This document shows, one piece after another, positions 10,337 to 19,205 of a stretch of DNA of 64,000 bases. This stretch comes from Prosopocoilus inquinatus (Eukaryota; Arthropoda; Insecta; Coleoptera; Lucanidae). Within the stretch, counting starts at the first letter, position 1. Each line of letters begins with the position of its first letter. Location of the stretch: contig CM069875.1 in assembly GCA_036172665.1 (NCBI GenBank), positions 20,367,806 through 20,431,805 on the forward strand, written 5' to 3'. The position numbers were made by a program, and so were the translations under genes. The notes below the pieces were generated by a model, which worked only from the letters and a program-made list of their open reading frames with translations, was not told the origin of the DNA and did not search any database.

Positions 10337-11386
10337 ATGAAGTGTTATATAGGAGACGGATTATTAAATTCAGCTATCAATAATTTACCCTTTGAAATGC
10401 ACATACCTACTTATAGATTTTGCGGACCTGGTACTAAACTACATAAACGCTTGGCACGCGGTGACATCGGTATAAACGATTTAGATGAGGCATGCAAGGA
10501 ACATGACAAAGCTTATTCTCAAGAAAAAGATTTAGCACGTAGACACGTGGCAGATAATAAATTATATAAGAAAGCAATGGAAAGATTTCGATCCAAGGAT
10601 GCTTCGTGGGGTGAAAAAGCCGCTTCATTGGGAGTAGCAGGAGCCATGAAAGCCAAACTAAAATTGGGAATGGGATTAACGACGAAAAAGTCTATTAATG
10701 AATGTTTTAAAAAATTAGAAAAAACAAGAAAAACAGCAGAGTCTCTGGTTGAAAACATTGAATATTGTATAAAAGTTTTAACACAAAACGATACAGTACA
10801 AAAGGATAAGAAGAAGAAGAAGATGGTACTTAAACCTAATGTAAAGAACATTAAAGAACGAGCACATCATAAAACAGATGTAGATATTACAGATAACTTC
10901 TCAATGAAACCGCATAAAATTAATGAAAAGAGAATAAATGAAAACGATAATATTGAATACAAAAAAAAATTAATCCAAGAAACCAAAAAGAACGAATTAG
11001 TACAGAAGAAACAGAAGGCTGTAAAACGAAAACTTAGGAACAAAACTAAAATTAACCTTGAAGAAGAAGATGAAAAAATGGATGTAGATATTATTGATGA
11101 CTATCCAATCACACATCAAAAAAGAAAGAACAAAAATAAAACTGAAAAAATAGATGTAGGTTTGGTAGAGGACTGTCCAATGAAACTGTCCAGACGTGAA
11201 AAACGAAAATTAGATAAAACGGACGATAACGATGATTTTGAATTTAAAAAAATTAAAATAAATCCAAGTGATCCCGTTATACAACAAAATACATCTTTGA
11301 AGAGAAAATTATCAATCGATGATGATGTTGATGATGACAATGTTGAAAAGAAAAAACCAAAATCATATGATAATATATTGAAATAA
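10337..11386 (+). CDS. Phospholipase A2-domain virion protein (349 aa)
   Basis: The N-terminal ~110 residues form a phospholipase A2-like domain of the type found in parvovirus VP1 and in many adintoviruses. A calcium-loop signature YRFCGPGTKL is followed by GDIGINDLDEACKEHDKAYS, which carries the catalytic His-Asp pair. Such domains help virions breach endosomal membranes. The rest is a long Lys/Glu-rich tail with a helical segment (ECFKKLEKTRKTAESLVENI) and three degenerate repeats built around K.DVDI.D..., a DV...P and HK/KRK patches, which look like nuclear signals. I choose ATG 10337; the upstream open codons begin with a TTG. The ORF is intact. Confidence 0.88.
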   Translation: MKCYIGDGLLNSAINNLPFEMHIPTYRFCGPGTKLHKRLARGDIGINDLDEACKEHDKAYSQEKDLARRHVADNKLYKKAMERFRSKDASWGEKAASLGVAGAMKAKLKLGMGLTTKKSINECFKKLEKTRKTAESLVENIEYCIKVLTQNDTVQKDKKKKKMVLKPNVKNIKERAHHKTDVDITDNFSMKPHKINEKRINENDNIEYKKKLIQETKKNELVQKKQKAVKRKLRNKTKINLEEEDEKMDVDIIDDYPITHQKRKNKNKTEKIDVGLVEDCPMKLSRREKRKLDKTDDNDDFEFKKIKINPSDPVIQQNTSLKRKLSIDDDVDDDNVEKKKPKSYDNILK

Positions 11387-11442
11387 ATTCTTCAAGGAAA
11401 AAAATAATGTTTCAGTGTGTAAATAAAATTCAACGAGTGAGG

Positions 11443-11908
11443 ATGACAAAATTACGTGTTAAAACTAAAACAAAGAAGAAAGAAAACCTTTCAAAAGTAA
11501 TAAAGCAAATACAGAAACATGTGCTTCAAAAAAAAACCAAAAACTCTAAGTAAAGCAGTTAGAGTAGCTGTAAATTCATCCAAGAAGTTTAAAAATAAGA
11601 TAATATCACCCAAAAAACGTATAATTAAAGTACCTAAAACTGGTGGAGTGTTACCTTTAATACCGATTTTCGCCGGTTTGAGCGCTTTAGGTGCCCTCAC
11701 CGGCGGTGCTACCGGCATAGTGAAAGCGATAAACGAAGCGAGAACAGCAAAAGAACAATTGAAAGAATCACAACGTCACAATAAATCTATGGAAGCGATA
11801 GCAATGGGCAAAGGATTATATTTGAAACCGCATAAAACCGGACTTGGACTTTTTTTAAGACCAGGACTCGTAAAAAAAAAGCCAGATTTTAAAAATTCCT
11901 CACAATAA
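11443..11908 (+). pseudogene. Adenovirus pX-like minor virion protein with a frame slip at its N-terminus
   Basis: The open frame 11519-11908 (129 aa) contains basic N-terminal sequence, a hydrophobic GGVLPLIPIFAGLSALGAL membrane-active segment with a glycine-rich continuation, and a C-terminal GKGLYLKP..KTGLGLFLRPG motif of the kind shared by adintovirus core/minor capsid proteins. A separate short Met frame, 11443-11553, encodes a basic helical stretch (KENLSKVIKQIQKHVLQKK) that naturally leads into the second frame. The two overlap at a run of nine A near 11527-11535. I therefore read one gene with a one-base slip in that run. If the slip is not real, the 129-aa frame starts at ATG 11519. 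The stop lies 4 bp before the protease ATG. Confidence 0.7.
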
Positions 11909-11912
11909 ACCG

Positions 11913-12263
11913 ATGACTAATATTGATTTGGAAAAATATGCAAAAATTTTGAAAATTCCTCATTTTAGAGGTGTATTTATGAGAAACGAGTTACCTAAAA
12001 AAATTAAAGGAAACGAAAGAGGAATAATTAACTTGGATAATGCAAACGGTCCGGGAACACATTGGACGGCGTACAAGAAAACGGGATCTCAAGTTATTTA
12101 TTTTGATAGTTTTGGAAACTTAAAGCCTCCTGTAGAAGTTGTAGCGTATTTTATTTCGAAAGAGCCTTGTAGAATTAATTATAATCATAATGCATATCAA
12201 ACCTATAACAGTTCTAACTGCGGTCAATTGTGCTTATCTTTTCTTAATAATGCAATAAAATAA
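11913..12263 (+). CDS. Adenain-like maturation cysteine protease (116 aa)
   Basis: This Ulp1/adenain-fold protease would cleave capsid precursors. The triad is visible: H50 in PGTHWTAY, D65 in YFDSFG and C103 in SSNCGQLCLSFL, with the oxyanion Gln expected near the active Cys in the fold. At 116 residues it is shorter than adenovirus protease (~200) but of the length typical for Polintons. The start ATG at 11913 is just after the pX-like gene. Several AATAAA signals overlap and follow the stop codon (12256-12270). The frame is intact. Confidence 0.92.
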   Translation: MTNIDLEKYAKILKIPHFRGVFMRNELPKKIKGNERGIINLDNANGPGTHWTAYKKTGSQVIYFDSFGNLKPPVEVVAYFISKEPCRINYNHNAYQTYNSSNCGQLCLSFLNNAIK

Positions 12264-12315
12264 AATAAATCATATTTAGTGTTTCATTCGCTTGATAACC
12301 GTTGACCTAGTAAAA

Positions 12316-13161
12316 ATGTCTTTCTATACGTTCACGTTATCGGGCAAGGAATCCGTTTTAACCGCAGAAATATATCCTCCGATTATTTTAGATAATAAGA
12401 AAACGTACGTTCTCGGACTGATTGATTTTTATTCGTACAATGCCATTCCCAACGTCGATGAAACAAACAATAAATTTTACATAGACAAACACATTATAGA
12501 AATTCCAGAAGGCGCTTATGAAGTCGAAGATATCGAAAACTACATAAAGTCTCGATTGGTTGAAATTAATTTCAAAAATCAAAAAGGTAGTAGTAGTAAT
12601 AATAAATTATTGTCTACAAAAAAGAAAAATGGAAACGTTATCAATAAAGATAATGAGGATCCTTATATAACACCCAAATTTATGTTCCCTGACAGAAATA
12701 TAAATACAACCGCTAATGATGATGAGGTCATAGTACTAAAAGCAAATACGAATCATAATACATTGAAGTATGAGTTAAAAAGTAACAAGATTATACATTT
12801 CGAAAAATCAAATTCTATTGCACCTCTGTTGGGATTTAACAGAAGAAAACTGAGCGCAAATAAAAAACACATATCCGATTTTGCTATTAATATTTCTAAA
12901 GTCAATGCGATTTGCGTCGAATGCAATCTAATTACGAATTCTTATAATAATAACAATCAAGATCACGTGCTACACATATTCTTTCCTCAAGCACCTCCAG
13001 GTTATAGAATAATAGAAAAAGTAAACAACGTCATTTATCTACCAATCAATACCAACTACATCGATGAAATCGTCATTAAAATACTAGACCAAGATAGAAA
13101 TTTAGTCAATTTTCAAAACGAAATCAGAACAATAAGACTTCATTTAAAAGAGTTAAAGTAA
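12316..13161 (+). CDS. Penton-like minor capsid protein (281 aa)
   Basis: I assign this as the single-jelly-roll vertex (penton) protein from its position between protease and major capsid protein, its length and its start MSFYTFTLSGKESVL, with YPPIILDNKKTYVLGLIDF and later GAYEVEDIENYI. These are typical of Polinton/adintovirus minor capsid proteins. A hydrophilic, Asn/Lys-rich insert (~residues 95-140) probably forms a surface loop. I start at ATG 12316; the open codons upstream begin with TTG. The frame is intact. The family match is from recall. Confidence 0.82.
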   Translation: MSFYTFTLSGKESVLTAEIYPPIILDNKKTYVLGLIDFYSYNAIPNVDETNNKFYIDKHIIEIPEGAYEVEDIENYIKSRLVEINFKNQKGSSSNNKLLSTKKKNGNVINKDNEDPYITPKFMFPDRNINTTANDDEVIVLKANTNHNTLKYELKSNKIIHFEKSNSIAPLLGFNRRKLSANKKHISDFAINISKVNAICVECNLITNSYNNNNQDHVLHIFFPQAPPGYRIIEKVNNVIYLPINTNYIDEIVIKILDQDRNLVNFQNEIRTIRLHLKELK

Positions 13162-13173
13162 AAAAAAAAAAAA

Positions 13174-13317
13174 ATGGTGTTTCAGTACAATATTTTTCCG
13201 TTTAAGGATATAAAAAGACAATTTACATGTAAGAGGTTCAGTTTAAAGAAGCAGTTAAAGGAATTAACTTCTGAAAATAAACAGTTTTTATTATCGTTGG
13301 GTTTTCAATTATTATAA
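13174..13317 (+). CDS. Small basic ORF between penton and hexon (47 aa)
   Basis: This ORF was read directly from the sequence. ATG 13174 follows a 13-A run, and the frame runs to TAA at 13315-13317. It encodes MVFQYNIFPFKDIKR..., a Lys-rich helix and the ending NKQFLLSLGFQLL. It fits tightly between the two capsid genes, with 12 bp before and 18 bp after. The function is unknown. The tight packing and the lack of stops in an AT-rich region argue that it is real. A C-terminal L.S.N..FL.SLGF pattern may be shared with small Polinton ORFs elsewhere. Confidence 0.55.
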   Translation: MVFQYNIFPFKDIKRQFTCKRFSLKKQLKELTSENKQFLLSLGFQLL

Positions 13318-13335
13318 AGAAGATAAAAAAAAAAA

Positions 13336-14556
13336 ATGAGTTTCGGTATGTTAAACATTGGTGAGCACGTTTTCACGGACGATTCTATTACAAACTGTGA
13401 AATACACAGTCATCCACCGTACGCAAACACCACGTTAAATAAATCAGATGAAATTCGACTACCGATTCAAACGCAGGACATCTACACGTTACCATCTCAA
13501 AGTTACCTGTACATCGAAGGGAAAATACTCGATCAGGACAACAAAATCAGCAATACTTTGAACTTTATCAATAACGGTATTGCTTTTCTGTTCGATGAAA
13601 TCAGATACGAACTCGGTGGATCGGTCATAGATCGCGCTCGAAATCCTGGCATAACGTCAACCATAAAAGGATACATTTCTTTTACGCACAACGACTGCAC
13701 ACGATACAACAATGCCGGCTGGAATCATCTTGAAAATCCTACAATCACCGACTTAACGACAGGAAATTTTAGCGTTTGCGTTCCGCTGAAGATTTTGCTC
13801 GGATTTTGTGAAGATTTTAAAAAAATTTTAGTGAACGTACGACAGGAATTAGTGCTCATTCGAAGTTCTTCAGATCTTAATGCGACAATTACCACGAAGA
13901 ACGGGGAAAAACCTAAAATAGAACTTTTAAAAATTCTATGGAAAATTCCTCACGTTCGAGTAGCCGACGCTGAAAAATTACAATTGCTCGGATATATCGA
14001 TAAAGGAAGAGATCTCGAGATCGCGTTCAGAAACTGGGAACTACACGAACTACCTCTCCTACAGCAGACGATGAGGCACACGTGGAACGTTAAAGCTAGC
14101 AGCCAATTGGAGAAACCTCGTTTCGTTATTGTCGGTTTTCAAACTAGTAGAAAAAATGACACTTCAAAAAATGTCAGCCAATTTGATCATTGTAACTTAA
14201 CAAACATGAAACTATATTTAAATTCTGAAGTCTATCCTTATGATAATTTAAATTTAAATTTTGACAAACATCAATTTGCAATCTTGTACGAAATGTACGC
14301 TCAATTTCAACAATCCTATTATTATAAAACCGCAGGCGAACCGTGTCTTAGCTTTACGAAATTTAAAGATTTAGCACCGCTCGTTGTGATCGATTGTAGC
14401 CGACAAAACGAAACACTCAAATCCGGGACCGTAGACATAAGATTAGAATTTGAAACTAATAAAAATATTCCCGCAAACACCTGCGCTTTTTGTCTCATTT
14501 TGCATGATAGATTAGTAAAATATAATCCACTTACAAATGCTGTAAAAATGTTTTAA
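13336..14556 (+). CDS. Hexon-like major capsid protein (406 aa)
   Basis: This is the predicted double-jelly-roll major capsid protein. Supporting features are the start MSFGMLNIGEHVFTD, the LPSQSYLYIEGKI strand pair, the LNFINNGIAFLFDEIRYELGG segment, the repeated hydrophobic beta pattern, and the C-terminal NTCAFCLILHDRLVKYNP, all familiar from Polinton/adintovirus hexon proteins in arthropods. The gene reads without breaks. A poly(A) signal AATAAA lies at 14569-14574, 12 bp after the stop. Codon and base composition is more GC-rich than the surrounding spacer, as expected for a conserved structural gene. Confidence 0.88.
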   Translation: MSFGMLNIGEHVFTDDSITNCEIHSHPPYANTTLNKSDEIRLPIQTQDIYTLPSQSYLYIEGKILDQDNKISNTLNFINNGIAFLFDEIRYELGGSVIDRARNPGITSTIKGYISFTHNDCTRYNNAGWNHLENPTITDLTTGNFSVCVPLKILLGFCEDFKKILVNVRQELVLIRSSSDLNATITTKNGEKPKIELLKILWKIPHVRVADAEKLQLLGYIDKGRDLEIAFRNWELHELPLLQQTMRHTWNVKASSQLEKPRFVIVGFQTSRKNDTSKNVSQFDHCNLTNMKLYLNSEVYPYDNLNLNFDKHQFAILYEMYAQFQQSYYYKTAGEPCLSFTKFKDLAPLVVIDCSRQNETLKSGTVDIRLEFETNKNIPANTCAFCLILHDRLVKYNPLTNAVKMF

Positions 14557-14612
14557 AAATTAATTATAAATAAAGTGTTGTGTAGTCATTTTATTCATTC
14601 ATTCTCGAAAAG

Positions 14613-14741
14613 ATGCCCGTTCCGGTGAAGTACAAGTGCCCTAAATGTAAAGGAGAGACAGATATACCAGAACACAAATGTATATCTTGTTTGATGGATC
14701 AATTACAGAAAGACCTCTACGGAAAAAAACATTGGCAGTAG
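14613..14741 (+). CDS. 42-aa zinc-ribbon protein
   Basis: This tiny ORF follows the hexon gene. It runs from ATG 14613 to TAG 14739-14741 and encodes MPVPVKYKCPKCKGETDIP with a second pair KCISCL. The two CxxC pairs, 12 residues apart, form a classic zinc ribbon, followed by a short Lys-rich tail (DLYGKKHWQ). It lies between the hexon poly(A) signal and the next gene, in the same direction. The role is unknown; zinc ribbons of this size often bind nucleic acid or a transcription factor. Confidence 0.7.
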   Translation: MPVPVKYKCPKCKGETDIPEHKCISCLMDQLQKDLYGKKHWQ

Positions 14742-14812
14742 GAAGGGGAGAACTTATTATTTAATTTTTTACACATCTGATTCAGTATATTTTAATCATT
14801 GCACCGGGCAAG

Positions 14813-15541
14813 ATGAGAACCTTAATCGCATTACTTTTCATTACCATTACGCGCATTCAGTGCAATACCACTGACTCATGTGAATACTATAAACAAAGTT
14901 ATGAAACCGCTCAAGCTGAATACGACACACTTTATAATAGCAGTTTTATCATATATCAAGAATGTACAAAGGAGCTCGATGAATACATTCAATTACATGC
15001 CAACGAAATAGATTTAAACGATAAGTACATTCAACAAATTGAAAATTGTGAAAAAAGGGTCACAAACTTAAGTGAAGAAGTCGTTAATACAGAAAGAATT
15101 AAACTAATTAAAGAAAATATTTTATTGGAATCATCTATGCAAGTATTAAATAAAGCTTCAACAGAAAAATTACATGTCTTAGACGAAAAAATAAACATAG
15201 CATATTCTCTAATTAACGAATACAAGAAAAACGTATCACGTTTATTAAATCAAATCGATACATTGACACATGAATTGTATATGATTGGAGCGGATTCCAA
15301 CAATTGTAGCAAGAAACTACATATAACAATTGATGAACTATTGAAACAACAGGCGAATCAAAACAAAATGTATAAAAATATCAACGATTGCATTGACGGA
15401 GAAGAAGATTGTTTGGAACGAAGAAATAAAATGGGTGTAACACTTAATACCTGTCGAAAAAATAACAGAAGATTAAGACAACAACTTAATACACAAACAT
15501 CATCATCATCATCATCCACACCACAACCGAACAAATCCTAA
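14813..15541 (+). CDS. Secreted coiled-coil protein at the right end of the Polinton (242 aa)
   Basis: I do not recognise it. The first ~18 residues (MRTLIALLFITITRIQC) form a signal peptide. The rest is almost entirely predicted alpha-helical coiled coil, with regularly spaced cysteines (for example DSCEYYKQ, IYQECTKE, QIENCEKR, NNCSKK, NDCIDGEEDC, LNTCRKN) that could form disulphide-linked oligomers. It ends in a Ser/Pro tail after a run of serines. As the last gene after the capsid block, it could be a fibre- or receptor-like virion protein; that is inference. A poly(A) signal AATAAA is at 15617-15622. Confidence 0.7.
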   Translation: MRTLIALLFITITRIQCNTTDSCEYYKQSYETAQAEYDTLYNSSFIIYQECTKELDEYIQLHANEIDLNDKYIQQIENCEKRVTNLSEEVVNTERIKLIKENILLESSMQVLNKASTEKLHVLDEKINIAYSLINEYKKNVSRLLNQIDTLTHELYMIGADSNNCSKKLHITIDELLKQQANQNKMYKNINDCIDGEEDCLERRNKMGVTLNTCRKNNRRLRQQLNTQTSSSSSSTPQPNKS

Positions 15542-15622
15542 TTATTTTAATTGTAAATTATAACTAAAAGTTTTTTTATTTGTAAAAATTGTAATATTAT
15601 ATTAGAACAAGTCTGAAATAAA

Positions 15623-15895
15623 ATATTACATTCTAACGAAGCGTCTTATCAGTTTCCTGATCCCTCGTTTGACCTAGCGTCTCTTATCGTCTTTGCGTAA
15701 CCGCTCGTCTGATCCCCCTAGCGACGTTCGAACACAGATTCCTAAAAATCTACATTTTTGCATTTTTTTTCAATCAGTAAGCAACCCAAAAAAAAAACCG
15801 ACACAAACAAGTGTCACCTGTGTGACAGGTAGCGCAAAAATTCTGTTCAAACCTGCGAAACGATACGCGTTCAAGAAATACCGCTCGTACTAGGA
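15623..15895. other. Non-coding right flank of the Polinton, candidate terminal repeat
   Basis: No coding sequence. The stretch is distinct from the gene block: it has several CTTATCGTC/CGTCT-type repeats and a palindromic GTGTCACCTGTGTGACAG near 15813. GC-rich retrotransposon-like DNA begins at about 15900. The Polinton's right inverted repeat probably lies here, perhaps ending near 15891, but the left repeat is outside the window, so this cannot be tested here. Confidence 0.3.
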
Positions 15896-15899
15896 CAGT

Positions 15900-16240
15900 A
15901 CAAAGGTCAGCGCGCGCGCGACTTTGAAAGCCTCTGCTCGCGCGCAACCGCGGCGAGGCTCCTCCAGCCTCCACTTCTTCTTCTTAGGCCTCTGGTCATT
16001 GACGATGACCTTGAAAGACTTCTTCTTCTTAGGCCTCTCCAGCATTGTCCACAAGCCCCGACCTTGAAAGCCTCTGGTCATTGACCACTTCTTACACCCT
16101 CTGGTCATTGACGACATGCACAAGAACCAACAGGGGTTACTTCTTCACCGATAAAAACACCCCCTACAATTGGGGTTGGATTTCAACGGTGGTCTCTTCG
16201 GATGGAACATGCCATCGAAGTGTCCTAGGATCCCGCTTGC
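15900..16240. repeat. GC-rich segment with short tandem motifs
   Basis: The phrase CTCTGGTCATTGAC occurs three times (near 15990, 16072 and 16100). CTTCTTCTTCTTAGGCCTCT and ACCTTGAAAG are each repeated. The stretch joins the gag remnant on the right and may be decayed retrotransposon sequence downstream of gag. Confidence 0.5.
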
Positions 16241-16848
16241 TATACTACTCCTCTTGAAACTCGTCTCGCCGCTTCAAATTCCAAGGCATAAGCCAATGCG
16301 TTCTTGGATGTCTTCGGATGGGTCATTCTCAATGCCTGCTGGTTGTCTGGGTCACGGATTCCATCTATGAAGGTCTGCACCGTCAAACATTTGAGCAATT
16401 CAACAGGAGCTGTGGGATATGCCAACTGGGCCAAACGCGCTACGTCCGCTTCGAATTCCTGAAGACTTTCTCCGGATTTCTGACAGCGATTCCTCAACTG
16501 CGCATGGTATACCTCGGTCAGATGGGCCTGTCCGTAACGCATTTCCATCCTATTCACCAGCTTGTCGAAGTCTTCTTGTTCCTCTGGCGGCATCGTCTGT
16601 AGCACATCGATAGCGTCCCCTCTCAAGGCTACAATTAACGAAGTGGCTTTTTCGCTGGCCGTCCATCTGTTCGCCTTTGCTGCTGCTTCGAACTGTTTGA
16701 AGTAGTTGGGCCAAGAAAACTTTCCATCGAACGTTGGTGGTTTTATTTTCAATTTCGAATTTTCTGCTGGTCCTTCCACAATTCGGGTTTCAATATTTTC
16801 TAGTGTTTCTACTGGTGACTGATCCCCGAACACTTGCAACCCCGCCAT
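16240..16848 (-). mobile_element. LTR-retrotransposon gag remnant (202-aa open frame)
   Basis: The open frame encodes a Gypsy-type Gag capsid-like protein. It contains KIKPPTFDGKFSWPNYFKQFE, then LIVALRGDAIDVLQTMPPEE, RYGQAHLTEVYHAQLRNR and QTFIDGIRDPDNQQAL, the usual order in retrotransposon_gag proteins. The frame ends at a stop before any CCHC knuckle, protease or reverse transcriptase. No polymerase region is seen beyond it, so this is a 5' fragment. The ~100 bp upstream of the ATG (16849-16950) may be leader or LTR remnant. Confidence 0.85.
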
Positions 16849-16949
16849 GATTTGAAATTTCTGGATTGCTCTCGAAATTTCTCGTCTAAGTCTCTAGATT
16901 GGTAAATTGATTAATTTCTCGGGTACCGACAGTGCGAATGTCAAATTAT

Positions 16950-17290
16950 GCATATTGATGAAATCGGAATTTTCAAATCTACCCAAATCTGCTAAAAAAT
17001 GGGGGGCGTGCTATTAAAGAAAAATGTCGATGACGTCATTGCGAAAAGGGGTGGGGGTTGGAAAAAAGATAACTTTAAAAAAATATTCGCGCTAATAAAT
17101 ATAGGTTTACCTGTTCGAGGATTTTAGCTGCAGATGATCTGGCACTTATTTATATGGATTATTCCACTCTAAATGTTCACAGTGTATAGTGTTCCATTTC
17201 AAAAATAATAAGTTAGGTTAGTAACTTATTAAATGAACAACCTGTATATTAGACTCTAGAGGGCTGGAGGGCTGTAGTTTTTTAGTTACG
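16950..17290. other. Non-coding flank, nothing identified
   Basis: AT-rich DNA. It ends in a ACCTGTATATT phrase resembling the ends of insect MITEs, but no partner repeat was found. Confidence 0.3.
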
Positions 17291-17294
17291 TGCA

Positions 17295-17735
17295 TGTATT
17301 TTGATGGTAGTCAAAATCTGACAAGAAAAAATAATGACAGCGTCACTTTAGCGGTACTGACTGTGTTGCCAATACATATATAACATGGACTACGATGGCA
17401 TAATTAAAGTAAATAGTAACTTAAAACAAATATATTTTTTATTATAATCTTGTCAAAATGCCAAAAGTTAAAACTGGCGGAACTAAACGTGCAATGGTGA
17501 AGGCGTTTAATTTGTGTAAATTTAAAAAATCGAAGCAGATTAGAAGAAGTGTCGTTTTAATTATCAACTGTTTGCTTGGTACGATACTTCTCGTTTTCAC
17601 GGAATACTTCAGTCTTGTTTTAGTTGAGCTGGCAACAGTGTAGTGGTAGTTTTCCAAAATATAACCATAAAATTAAAAATGCCAACAAAAATGTCACTTA
17701 ACCTGGTCCACCCTAAGTGTGAACGCATATTATAA
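17295..17735 (+). mobile_element. Dispersed repeat copy 1 (short MPKVKTGGTKRA frame)
   Basis: This stretch shares its order of blocks with 29850-30500: an AAAATAATGACAG start, an ORF beginning MPKVKTGGTKRAMVKAFN at 17458, the GATACTTCTCGTTTTCACGG block, TAGTTTTCCAAAATATAACC, and a GTGAACGCATATT end. The 61-codon frame is probably the decayed N-terminus of a transposase. This copy lacks about 200 bp found in the other. Confidence 0.65.
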
Positions 17736-17739
17736 ATAA

Positions 17740-19070
17740 ATAACTTAATTTATCTGGTGTAGTAAATTTGAGTGATGTTTTCTGGCTGGGATAACTTATA
17801 AAACAAATAGTAATATTAGACAGCCGAGTTATTGTTTTTTTTTTTTGTATACGTTTCACAGCATTATTGGCCGCTTCATCAGTACAATCTAAATGCAAAG
17901 GGGGAAAAACAAACACTTTAAAGTAATTAAATTAAAATTTAAAATTAAAATTTAAACTTTCTTTGAGAAAGACTTGAAAACAAATATCTGTCCCAAGTTT
18001 TCAAAATCTATACATGACTTGGGACACCCACTTTTTAGATTTTACTTTTTTTGACAATGCTTGATATGTTATGCTGTGTATTTCAATTGATACCTTTCAT
18101 CGTTTCGCATGCTTTTTTGTTTTGAATAAATAAAGTTCATAGTTTTTAAGAAATCACGCTCCAAAGTCAAAAACTGTTCCAAGTAACCCAATTTTACGGT
18201 ACTATTGATAATTTTATCGTGGAATATTGGACATTGAATAACTATATTATACCGCACCGCAGTAAGCTTTCACATCAGAAATTTATTTATTTATTAGAAA
18301 TGAAATTTATTTCGTTTTGAACCTACAAAAATTTGCATATCATATTTTGAAACAGTCTGTATAGTGCTGTTATAAAAAAAATATTTTAATACGCTTGGAG
18401 TAAAACTCCGCATGTATTAGTTTATTATGGTGAAACTTAGATCTCTGTTAATAACAGATTATTGGTAAGACAAAATAGTGAATTATAGTGGTTAGTTATC
18501 TAATTTTGAAAACAACCTTGGTAATTTTCAGATTATTGACAAATATTAAACTTAGTTTTTGAAATTTCTCAATAACCAAGATTCAATCCTGAAAATTTTC
18601 CAATGTTCACCGTAATAGACCTGATTATCAAAATTTAGTAAGAAGAACGACCGAATTCACACCGACGATATTTTTCTTTTAATTAGCAGGTCATGTATGC
18701 TAAAAGATAAAATAAAAGTGCTTCTTTATGTGCTTCAGTTCGTAAAAAACTTCGAAAACAAGATGACTTTTCGAAAATATTTTTAATTTAACAACGATTT
18801 CAGATACCTAAAACTCTATATTCGAGTTCATCAATTTGCATAAATTTAAATTTTATAAGTACACTGGACAAAAATTTATAATTGCTTAATCACGATATTT
18901 TTCTGCTTCATAAATAGGGATAAACTTACTCTACTATGTAACTGTAATTATGCATCAGTTCAAGTAACAGATATACTCATAAAAGTAAAAGTAGTAAGCT
19001 TTCATTTTTTTCCACTTAACTTACAATTAGACATTTAAGGTAGCATTAAGAACTGAATAATAACTAATGA
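17740..19070. other. Intronic/intergenic AT-rich DNA
   Basis: No exon, RNA gene or structured repeat recognised. Confidence 0.4.
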
Positions 19071-19076
19071 AGGAAT

Positions 19077-19205
19077 AAGTACAACGTTTTTACAATCTCG
19101 AACCGGGGAGAAATATGAAGGGAAAATACTCATATAGCAAAACGTTGAGTGTTTTCCCTTCATATTTCTGTCCGGTTCGACATTACAAAAACTTTGTACT
19201 TACAA
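19077..19205. repeat. Short fold-back (palindromic) element
   Basis: Arms of about 50 bp (19077-19127 and 19151-19204) are inverted copies carrying AAGTACAACGTTTTTACAAT, CGAACCGG and ATATGAAGGGAAAA. Part of it (AACGTTGAGTGTT, TGTCCGGTT) recurs near 46592-46630, so it belongs to a dispersed family. Confidence 0.7.

Noticed and set aside
15878..15900. Resemblance of CCGCTCGTACTAGGACAG to a conserved 28S rRNA phrase
   Set aside because: The match is short and the surrounding sequence does not continue as rRNA.
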